A stretch of DNA of 64,000 nt, taken from assembly GCF_027359925.1 (NCBI RefSeq), contig NZ_CP114767.1, positions 2,666,001 to 2,730,000 of the forward strand. Reading direction: 5' to 3'. Position 1 is the stretch's first letter, and every line of letters begins with the position of its first letter. Shown here one piece after another: positions 34,096 through 40,656 of this stretch. Below the pieces are notes generated by a model, which did no database searches, was not told where the DNA came from, and saw only the letters and a list, made by a program, of their open reading frames with translations. This DNA comes from Hymenobacter canadensis (lineage in GTDB: Bacteria > Bacteroidota > Bacteroidia > Cytophagales > Hymenobacteraceae). Position numbers and translations under genes: made by a program.

Positions 34096-36579
34096 CTACA
34101 GCTTCACGCCCACCGATACGAGGAAGTTGCGCGTGGCCTGCGGGTAGTACCAGTTGAAGGTGTCGAGGCCGCCGCTGGCGCCGGGGTAGCTGTAGGTGTA
34201 GCCGTTGGCCACGTACTCGCGGTTGAGCACGTTGCTGACCAGCAGGCCCAGCTCAATCTCCTTCACAAACTGCGGCCGGATGGCGTAGCGCACCCGGAAA
34301 TCGAGCACCTGGTAGGGCTTGATGCTGCGGTTGAGGTTTTCGGAATTGTCGAGGTACTGGCGGCTCACGGTTTTGTAGAGCAGCGCCAGGCGCAGCCCGT
34401 TCAGCGGCTGCCCCTCCAGCGTGTGCGCCGACACCGCGCCGGGCGAGTAGGAAATGGTGCTGGTGCGGGCTTCCCCCAGCACGGGGTTGAAGTCCTTGTC
34501 GAAGGTCACGTCGCGGAAGCCCAGAATGCGGTTCTGGCTGAGCGTGAGCGTACTGCTGAGGCTGATTTTGTCGTTGGCCGACAGGAAGCCGGTCAGCTCG
34601 GCGCCGCGGCGGTAGCTGCGGGCCACGTTGGTACGCAGCGGCGTGCCCACGTCGTTCAGCTGCCCGATGGACACCAGCTGGTTGCGGTAGTTCATGTAGA
34701 AGAAGTTGGCTTCCAGCCGCGCCACGGCCCGGGTGCCCAGCACGCTGGCCTCGGGCAAACTGAGGCGGTAGCCGCCTTCCACATCCACCAGACGCTCGGC
34801 CTGGGGGGTGGGGTCGTTGGCAAGCCGGTCGGTGAAGTCGGCGCGTACCGGCTCGCGCCGGCCCACGCCAATGCTGGCGTAGAGCTGCCGGCCCTCGGCC
34901 AGCGTGAAGGTGGCGCCGGCCTTGGGGTTGAAGAACGTGTAGCTGGCGCGGGTGCGCACGTCGTTCTGGTCGTCTTCCACGCCGTCAATCGTGTAGCGGA
35001 TACGGCGCAGCTGCAAATCGGCATAGACGCCCAGCCGCGACAGCGCCTGCCACGTAACGCGGGCGTAGCCGTTGTAGTCGGTCTTGACGGCGTTGTTGAA
35101 GTAGTAGCGCTGGCCGAGGGTGCTGTTGGAGGCATACTGGGCCCAGATGACTTCGCCGTAATGGTCGCCGTCGTAGCGGTTCCAGGCGCCGCCCAGCGTG
35201 GCCTGCAGCCGGTCGTTGGCCTTGGGCTGGTAGTTGAGGGCAAAAGTGCCGCCGTAAAAGTAGTTGTCCAGCCACTTGCGGTCCACCAGGTTAGTGCGGG
35301 TGAGCGTGTCGCCCCCGATAATGACGTCCTGCAGGCCGTAATCCACGAATTCGCGGCTATCCCGGTAGCTTTCGTAGTAGCCGAGGCCGCGCGTCAGGTG
35401 CAGGGCCCCGCCCAGGTTCCAGTCCTGGCCCAGGCCCTGCGAGAGGTGCAGCTGGTAGTGGTTCTGCTGGTAGTTGTCGGTCTGGTTGTCGTAGGTGTAG
35501 TAGCTGTAGCGGCGGCCTTCGCGGCGCACCCGCTCGGCATCGGCCTCGCTCAGCTCGCCGTTGTCGATGTAGTTCTGCAGCAGCGTTTGGTCGCCGGTGA
35601 TGGCAGGCTCGGGCACGCCATTCCAGGCCTGGTAGGTTTTCTCGCGGCCCGAGAAGGTGATAAACTTAACCAGCGTATTGGCCTGCTGGTAGCCGGCCGC
35701 GAAGTAATACGACTTCAGATCCGACGACGCCCGGTTCATATAGCCGTCGGACTTGATGCGCGACAACCGGCCGTCCAGGGTGAAATGACCGCTCACCAGC
35801 CCGGTGCCAAACTGCACCGTGTTTTTCACCGTGCCAAAGGAGCCGACGCTGTTCTGGGTTTCGCCGTAGGCCTCGCGGCGGTTGTCGAGGGTGCTGATAT
35901 TCACGCTGGCCCCGAAGGCCGCGCCGCCGTTTTGGCTGGTGCCCACGCCGCGCTGCACCTGTAGGCTGCTCACCGACGAGGCCAGGTCCGGCAGGTTCAC
36001 CAGAAACGCACCGCGCGACTCGGCATCATTCAGCGGCACCCCGTTGATGGTCATGTTGATGCCGGTTGTGCTCGTGCCCCGGATGCGGATGTCGGTGTAG
36101 CCCACGCCCGCGCCGGCGTCGGAGGTCACCACTACGGAAGGCGTCTGGTCGAGCAGGTAGGGCAGATCCTGGCCGAAATTGCGCTTGGCCAGGTCTTCCT
36201 TGCTGAGGTTGGTGTAGGCCGTGGCCGTGCGCTCGTTGGCGCGGCTGGCCGTCACGAGGGCCTCGCCGGTAAGGATGCCGCCGGGCTGCAACGTGGCCGC
36301 CAGGCGCTGGGCGGCCGCTTGGCCCTGTAACTGGCGCACCAGCGGCTCGTAGCCCACAAACGTGATGCGCAGCTCGTGCGCGCCGGCCGCCACGGCCGGG
36401 ATGGTGAAGATGCCCGCCGCATCGGTAGCGGCGCTGGCCGCGCCGTCAATCAGGATGGTGGCGCCGGGCAGCGGCGTGCCCGTCTGGGCATCGGTAAGCG
36501 TGCCGGACACGGGGCCTTGCGCCCATGCCGGACCGGACAGCGCCAAAAGCGCTACGCCGGTGGTTAGAAAATTTTTCAA
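34096..36579 (-). CDS. TonB-dependent receptor, probable thiamine (or precursor) uptake
   Basis: An 827-residue outer-membrane receptor. After a signal peptide ('KNFLTTGVALLALSGPAWAQ') comes a carboxypeptidase-like regulatory domain (about residues 22-100, 'GTPLPGATILIDGAAS'), then a plug (about 120-235, 'IRIRGTSTTGINMTINGVPL', 'GAAFGASVNIST'), then the 22-strand barrel ending 'RNFLVSVGVKL'. A TPP riboswitch lies in its leader, so its ligand is probably thiamine or a precursor. The start is a TTG; the only in-frame ATG upstream (36672) falls inside the riboswitch. No energising TonB or inner-membrane thiamine gene is adjacent. Confidence 0.92.
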   Translation of the reverse strand: MKNFLTTGVALLALSGPAWAQGPVSGTLTDAQTGTPLPGATILIDGAASAATDAAGIFTIPAVAAGAHELRITFVGYEPLVRQLQGQAAAQRLAATLQPGGILTGEALVTASRANERTATAYTNLSKEDLAKRNFGQDLPYLLDQTPSVVVTSDAGAGVGYTDIRIRGTSTTGINMTINGVPLNDAESRGAFLVNLPDLASSVSSLQVQRGVGTSQNGGAAFGASVNISTLDNRREAYGETQNSVGSFGTVKNTVQFGTGLVSGHFTLDGRLSRIKSDGYMNRASSDLKSYYFAAGYQQANTLVKFITFSGREKTYQAWNGVPEPAITGDQTLLQNYIDNGELSEADAERVRREGRRYSYYTYDNQTDNYQQNHYQLHLSQGLGQDWNLGGALHLTRGLGYYESYRDSREFVDYGLQDVIIGGDTLTRTNLVDRKWLDNYFYGGTFALNYQPKANDRLQATLGGAWNRYDGDHYGEVIWAQYASNSTLGQRYYFNNAVKTDYNGYARVTWQALSRLGVYADLQLRRIRYTIDGVEDDQNDVRTRASYTFFNPKAGATFTLAEGRQLYASIGVGRREPVRADFTDRLANDPTPQAERLVDVEGGYRLSLPEASVLGTRAVARLEANFFYMNYRNQLVSIGQLNDVGTPLRTNVARSYRRGAELTGFLSANDKISLSSTLTLSQNRILGFRDVTFDKDFNPVLGEARTSTISYSPGAVSAHTLEGQPLNGLRLALLYKTVSRQYLDNSENLNRSIKPYQVLDFRVRYAIRPQFVKEIELGLLVSNVLNREYVANGYTYSYPGASGGLDTFNWYYPQATRNFLVSVGVKL

Positions 36580-36655
36580 CAGTGAAAAATGAAAAAAGTG
36601 GAACGGACCGGACACCAGGGGTCGGTGCCTTCGGCTTGTCGCTCGCGGATCGTTT

Positions 36656-36739
36656 GTTCCCTTCGCCGGCATTACCCGGACAGGTTCAATGGGTATGATC
36701 TCAGCCTCGCACCACTCCCGGTACGGGGCACCCCTAAAC
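36656..36739 (-). promoter_or_regulatory. TPP (THI-box) riboswitch
   Basis: Read leftwards from 36739 the sequence follows the thiamine pyrophosphate aptamer: GGGGTGCCCC, a variable stem, GGCTGAGAT, ATACCC, GAACCTG, CCGGGTAATGCCGGCG, AGGGAAC. The first and last bases (GTT and AAC) can form the closing stem P1. A -7 box (TACCTTTG, 36751 to 36744) ends 4 nt upstream, so the transcript would begin with the aptamer. Downstream a short stem (GGCACC/GGTGTC) before T-rich sequence could be the switch that lowers expression when TPP is bound. It controls the TonB-receptor gene that starts at 36579. Confidence 0.93.
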
Positions 36740-37009
36740 TATGGCGCAAAGGTAAGCGGGCATTCGGTTTTCACACCAGCGCCGGTGGGGTTTCGGCGTT
36801 TCGGCCAGGTCAGCTGGCGGCGGCAGGCGGCGCTTGCAGCGGTTGCGCTACGTAGCGGGGGCTTTCCTTTTGATTGATTATCAGTTAACTTAGAAAGACC
36901 ATTGCCCGCCAAAATCCCCGCATTTTCTAAAACAACCGCCCCGCGCGCCCCGTTACTTAGTAGGCGGTACCCAGCGAGTCCGCCCGTTCGTTTTTCAGCT
37001 CTCCCAGCC

Positions 37010-37255
37010 ATGACTCCCCTTGTCTACCTGCTGCTGTTTCTGGCCCTAGCCATCTATTTCGTCGTGATTCCACGGCGGCGCTTCCCCAGTCCGCCCCACC
37101 CCGACAACGACGACGAGGGCGGCGAGCCGCTCGACGACGGCCTGCCCGACCTGGACCTGCCCCCCGGCATCACGCGCCCCATCAACGACTGGGAGCCCGA
37201 CTACAACCGCCGCCCCCAAACGCCCGTGCGCCCCACCGAACCGCTGATGGTGTGA
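37010..37255 (+). CDS. Small single-pass membrane protein
   Basis: An 81-residue protein with one N-terminal membrane helix (residues 3-19, 'PLVYLLLFLALAIYFVV') and an acidic, proline-rich tail ('DNDDEGGEPLDDGLPDLDLP'). No family is recognised. The ATG directly before the helix is used. It is divergent from the TonB receptor and ends in a hairpin repeat that also serves the convergent GNAT gene. Confidence 0.6.
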   Translation: MTPLVYLLLFLALAIYFVVIPRRRFPSPPHPDNDDEGGEPLDDGLPDLDLPPGITRPINDWEPDYNRRPQTPVRPTEPLMV

Positions 37256-37283
37256 GGCGGACGGGTTGATCATTGCATCAAAA

Positions 37284-37387
37284 CAAGGCCGTCCTGCTAA
37301 GCTTGCAGAAGCAGCTCTACCGCAGTGCTAATCAAAGAATTTAGCCAGAGGTATTGATGCTTCAACAAGCTCAGCACGACGGCCTTG
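37284..37387. repeat. Hairpin element K (GTCnTGCTGAGC family), also a terminator
   Basis: Arms at 37284-37313 and 37358-37387 pair over 30 nt with about four mismatches; the better-preserved arm reads, inverted, GTCGTGCTGAGCTTG then TTGAAGCA. A run of six T follows at 37391-37396, so this copy may have been adopted as a terminator between the convergent genes at 37255 and 37408. Confidence 0.8.
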
Positions 37388-37407
37388 CTGTTTTTTAGAC
37401 TTACCAC

Positions 37408-37824
37408 CTACAGTTCCATGCCCATTCGCACGTAGGGCATGTCGCCTTTGTAGAACACTGTGCCTTCGGGCTGCAGGTAGAAGCGGGTGTAGAAGGCGGC
37501 GCTATCCTGGCGGGCGTCGCACCAGAGGCGGCGGGCGCCCAGGCGGCGGGCTTCGGCTACTACGTAGTGCAGTAAGGCGCTGCCGATGCCTTGGCGCTGG
37601 TAGGCCGGCAGCATGGCAAACTTGCGGAACCGCGCCTCGTCGCCGTCCACGAACAGCGAAACAACTCCTACCAGCTGGTCGTCGAAGAAGGCGCCGTAGT
37701 GGTAGCCGGCGGTGTCCTCGTCCAGCTTCACGTAGTCCAGCGGCTTATCGGGCCAGAGCACTTCGTGGCGCAGCAAGTAGGTGTGGCTGGGCGCAATGGC
37801 CCAGATGGTGGGTTCGGCGGCCAT
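37408..37824 (-). CDS. GNAT-family N-acetyltransferase
   Basis: A 138-residue acetyltransferase. The acetyl-CoA pyrophosphate loop is 'YQRQGIGSALLHYVV' at about residues 75-89, after the strand 'ARFRKFAMLP'. 'ARRLWCDARQDSAAFYTRF' is the usual second half. The substrate is unknown. It starts 2 nt after the aldose epimerase gene's stop, so they are likely co-transcribed. Confidence 0.85.
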   Translation of the reverse strand: MAAEPTIWAIAPSHTYLLRHEVLWPDKPLDYVKLDEDTAGYHYGAFFDDQLVGVVSLFVDGDEARFRKFAMLPAYQRQGIGSALLHYVVAEARRLGARRLWCDARQDSAAFYTRFYLQPEGTVFYKGDMPYVRMGMEL

Positions 37825-37826
37825 CC

Positions 37827-38702
37827 TTACTCCACCGTGATGCTGTAGGACGTGCTGAACTGCTGGCCGGGCTCCAGCGCCAGGATGCCTTCCTTATCGG
37901 CCAATTCGCCCGGGGTGCCCACGCTGCTGGCAATGCCATGCCAGGGCTCGATGCACACGAAGGGCGCGCCGGGGCCTTTGGTCCAGAGGCCGAGGTAGGG
38001 AAACCCATCGAAGCGCACCCGCACCGCGCGGCCTGACTGGCGGCTGCGCAGCGTGATATGCGTGAAGTCGAAGTGTTTCAGCACCAGCGCATCCTGCGCA
38101 AACAGCTCGTAGCTGAGCGGCAGGGTGGTTTGCTGCTCCACTACGGGCTCGGTCTGGCCGGTGAGCAGGCCACCGTCCAACAGGTACCGCTCGAAGCTGA
38201 CCGGGTGGTCGAACACGAACTCGTAGTCCTCGAACGTCTCGCCGGGCAGCAGCGGGCACCGGAAAGCCGGGTGCGCCCCAATGCTGAACAGCAGTTCGGC
38301 GGCACCCACGTTGCGCACATCCCAGCCGATGGTGAGCTGCGAGCCAGCCAGACGATACGAAATCTGCAAACTGAACCCGAACGGAAATACGGCGCGGGTG
38401 GCCTCATTCGCGCGCAGTTCCAGCACCAGCTCGGCCGCAGTCTGGCGCACCAGCCGGAACTCCTGGTCGCGGGCGAAACCGTGCTGGGGCAGCTGATAGG
38501 CCTGGCCCTGGTGCTGGTAGGTGTCCTGGGACAGGCGGCCGACCAGCGGGAACAGCACCGGCGCATGGCGGCCCCACACGGCCGGATCGGCCTCCCAGAT
38601 GTATTCCAGGTTGTCGAGGTCTTTGCGCACGAAGCTGCTCAGCTCGGCGCCGTGGGCCTGCACCTGCACGCGGCACAGCTCGTTTTCGAGGGTATAAGTC
38701 AT
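37827..38702 (-). CDS. Aldose 1-epimerase family protein
   Basis: A 291-residue galactose-mutarotase-like enzyme, expected to interconvert alpha and beta anomers of a sugar. Motifs: 'AELSSFVRKDLDNLEYIWEA' at the start, 'RHAPVLFPLVGRL', 'HGFARDQEF' with the catalytic histidine region, and 'FSIGAHPAFRCPLLPGE' near residue 160. Several ATGs are clustered (38720, 38711, 38702); the last gives the family N-terminus. The GNAT gene follows 2 nt downstream. The exact sugar is unknown. Confidence 0.85.
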   Translation of the reverse strand: MTYTLENELCRVQVQAHGAELSSFVRKDLDNLEYIWEADPAVWGRHAPVLFPLVGRLSQDTYQHQGQAYQLPQHGFARDQEFRLVRQTAAELVLELRANEATRAVFPFGFSLQISYRLAGSQLTIGWDVRNVGAAELLFSIGAHPAFRCPLLPGETFEDYEFVFDHPVSFERYLLDGGLLTGQTEPVVEQQTTLPLSYELFAQDALVLKHFDFTHITLRSRQSGRAVRVRFDGFPYLGLWTKGPGAPFVCIEPWHGIASSVGTPGELADKEGILALEPGQQFSTSYSITVE

Positions 38703-38764
38703 AGGAAGCATACTACGCATCAGCCCAAAGCCGGTGCGGTGGAATGGTGATACGGCGTATACTG

Positions 38765-38847
38765 TAGCGCGAACTTTGTAGTTCGCGTTTCGGCGCCGTT
38801 CAGCTGGTTGTGACGGCGCGGGGACGCGAACTGCAAAGTTCGCGCTA
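38765..38847. repeat. TAGCGCGAACTTTG inverted repeat, 24-nt arms
   Basis: Arms at 38765-38788 and 38824-38847 pair over 24 nt with one mismatch, around a 35-nt GC-rich spacer. It lies between the NadR-like kinase (stop 38853) and the epimerase start, with neither T run nor promoter match in the arms. Confidence 0.88.
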
Positions 38848-38852
38848 CTGTG

Positions 38853-39386
38853 CTAGCCCAGCAGCAACTCATCCACGTGAAAGCAGGCCTGCTCGAAGCG
38901 CTGGGATGGCGGGCCGCTGATTTCAGCGAAATGGGAAAGCTGCTCCTGCAGCGTGTGGTGGTAGAGGCGGTAGAATTGCTGCCGCAGGTGCGGATGCTCC
39001 CGCAGCGGGTCCGGCGCCCAGGGCAAATCCACGCCAAGCAGCAACACCAGATGGTACTGCTGCTCCTCAATCTGCTCCAGAATCCACTCGGGGCAATGGC
39101 CAAATGCGTGTTCCGACCAGATTTTTATCACCAGCAGGTCGGTGTCGCAAAAGAACAGCGGCCGGTCCTGCTGAATGGCTTGGATTTCTGCTTCCGCCTC
39201 GGCCCGCAGCTGGCCGTGGGCAATATCCTCCAGATCGGCGAGCGTGTAGTGGTAGTTTGCCCCGCGCTTTTCCAGATATGCCCGGGCATACTCGGGGGCC
39301 CAACTGGTCTGGTAGTGGGCGGCCAGCTGGCGGCTCAGGGTGGTTTTGCCCGTCGATTCGGGGCCGGTGAGGGCTACGCGCAGCAT
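38853..39386 (-). CDS. NadR-like ATPase/kinase (ribosylnicotinamide kinase type)
   Basis: A 177-residue P-loop kinase resembling the C-terminal kinase domain of NadR. Walker A is 'GPESTGKTTL' at residues 8-17; 'WAPEYARAYLEKRG' and 'FFCDTDLLVIKIWSE' are NadR-domain signatures; 'PWAPDPLREHPHLR' is the lid region. It would phosphorylate nicotinamide riboside to NMN. It lacks the NadR repressor and adenylyltransferase domains. It is 86 nt downstream of a PnuC-type transporter on the same strand, which supports a shared role in NAD salvage. Confidence 0.85.
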   Translation of the reverse strand: MLRVALTGPESTGKTTLSRQLAAHYQTSWAPEYARAYLEKRGANYHYTLADLEDIAHGQLRAEAEAEIQAIQQDRPLFFCDTDLLVIKIWSEHAFGHCPEWILEQIEEQQYHLVLLLGVDLPWAPDPLREHPHLRQQFYRLYHHTLQEQLSHFAEISGPPSQRFEQACFHVDELLLG

Positions 39387-39472
39387 GGGTAGGAAGCAGT
39401 GTGTAACGATGAATAAGCAGGGAAGGGCAGCGCAAACAATAGCGTCAGCAGAGCGAATTACGGCTCATGCGC

Positions 39473-40099
39473 TCAGGCCGGATTGCGCAGGGCTACCTGC
39501 TCTTTGTTCATCGACTTCCGCCATTCCCAGTAGCCGTACACGGCCAGCCCCAGGTACAGCGCGTACAGCACACTGGTGGGGTAGAGCTGCTTGTACCACA
39601 GAATGGGCACGTAAATAAGGTCGACCACAATCCAGAGCCACCAGTTTTCCAGGCGCTTGCGCATCAGCAGAAACTGCGCCGCCAAGCTGCCGGCCGTCGT
39701 GAAACTGTCCCAGTGCGGCAGGGCGGCATCGGTGCGGGTGCTGAGGTAGTAGCCGAAGCCGGCCGTGAACACGCCCACAAACGCCAGCGTAGCCAGCCAC
39801 TCCCAGCGCCGCGTGCGCGACACCGGCAGCTCGGTTTTGCTGCGGCCGCCGTACAGCCACTCGTACCAGCCGTAGAGGCTCAGCGCAATGAACATGATCT
39901 GCAGCAGCGAGTCGGAGTAGAGGCCGGCGCGGTAGTACACCACGATGTAGAGCGCGCAGCTGACCAGAGCCACCGGAAAATTCCACAACGACTCGCGAGC
40001 GGCCAGCCACACGCAGGCAAAGCCGGTGAGCACCGCAATCCACTCCAAAGGGCCAGGGCCGGCGGCGGCGGTCCAGAACTCGTACAACGTCTGCGTCAA
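39473..40099 (-). CDS. pnuC: PnuC-family nicotinamide riboside (or related vitamin) transporter
   Basis: A 208-residue membrane transporter with about seven hydrophobic segments. Family marks are 'ESLWNFPVALVSCALYIVVY' and 'YGWYEWLYGG', then 'WWLWIVVDLIYVPILWYKQL' near the end. PnuC proteins carry nicotinamide riboside by facilitated diffusion; a sister group, PnuT, carries thiamine. The adjacent NadR-like kinase points to nicotinamide riboside. The start is uncertain: there is no ATG at the family start, so a TTG is used; the frame is open to 40150 through repeat-like DNA. Confidence 0.87.
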   Translation of the reverse strand: MTQTLYEFWTAAAGPGPLEWIAVLTGFACVWLAARESLWNFPVALVSCALYIVVYYRAGLYSDSLLQIMFIALSLYGWYEWLYGGRSKTELPVSRTRRWEWLATLAFVGVFTAGFGYYLSTRTDAALPHWDSFTTAGSLAAQFLLMRKRLENWWLWIVVDLIYVPILWYKQLYPTSVLYALYLGLAVYGYWEWRKSMNKEQVALRNPA

Positions 40100-40216
40100 A
40101 GGTGACAGGTAACAGGTGAGAAGGGAGGGGCTCGGGCGGGCAGCCCGCAAAGGCCGGGGCCAAAGCTAACCAGCCACCGACTAATTTTGCGCTTTCCCCT
40201 CACCTGCTCTGCTGCC

Positions 40217-40540
40217 ATGCTGCCCGAACTCACGCCCGAAGACCTGCACTCCCGCCTCGCCAACGGCGAAAACCTGCAGCTCGTGGATGTGCGGCAGCCC
40301 GAGGAATACGCCTACTGCCGCATCGAAGGCAGCGTGCTGATTCCGCTGGGCGAGCTGGCCCGCCGCGCCGACGAAATCGACGACACCCGGCCCGTGGTGC
40401 TCATCTGCCACCACGGCGTGCGCTCCATGCAGGCCCTGGCCTACCTGCAGCACCGCCACGAGCTAACCAACCTGCTGAACCTGCGCGGTGGCATCCACGC
40501 CTGGAGCACGCGCGTGGACCCGTCGGTGGCGGTGTACTAA
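40217..40540 (+). CDS. Rhodanese-like domain protein
   Basis: A 107-residue single-domain rhodanese. 'LQLVDVRQPEEYAYCRIEGS' and 'VLICHHGVRSMQALAYLQ' carry the active-site loop, with the cysteine at C64 in CHHGVRS. It may transfer sulfur from a persulfide; partner unknown. A hairpin repeat follows the gene immediately. It is divergent from pnuC. Confidence 0.87.
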   Translation: MLPELTPEDLHSRLANGENLQLVDVRQPEEYAYCRIEGSVLIPLGELARRADEIDDTRPVVLICHHGVRSMQALAYLQHRHELTNLLNLRGGIHAWSTRVDPSVAVY

Positions 40541-40556
40541 CCCTTGCGTCGGTTCC

Positions 40557-40614
40557 CGCAGAGGGCGCAGAGGAAGGCGCAGAGCGTTCTGCACCTTCCT
40601 CTGCGCCCTCTGCG
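40557..40614. repeat. GCAGAGGGCGCAGAGG inverted repeat
   Basis: Arms 40557-40577 and 40594-40614 are perfectly complementary over 21 nt. Further GCAGAGG-type units continue to 40636. It fills the gap between the rhodanese gene and hrpB. Confidence 0.85.
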
Positions 40615-40656
40615 CTTTCTTCCGCGTCCTCTGCGGGCTAAACCCATCAGAACATC

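Noticed and set aside
34009..35964. 651-codon open frame on the plus strand
   Set aside because: It is exactly antisense to the TonB-receptor gene. The translation is rich in valine, histidine, alanine and glycine without any family motif, as usual for shadow frames in GC-rich DNA.
36672..36674. ATG at 36672 as start of the TonB receptor
   Set aside because: It falls inside the conserved core of the TPP riboswitch, and the resulting leader has no signal-peptide character.
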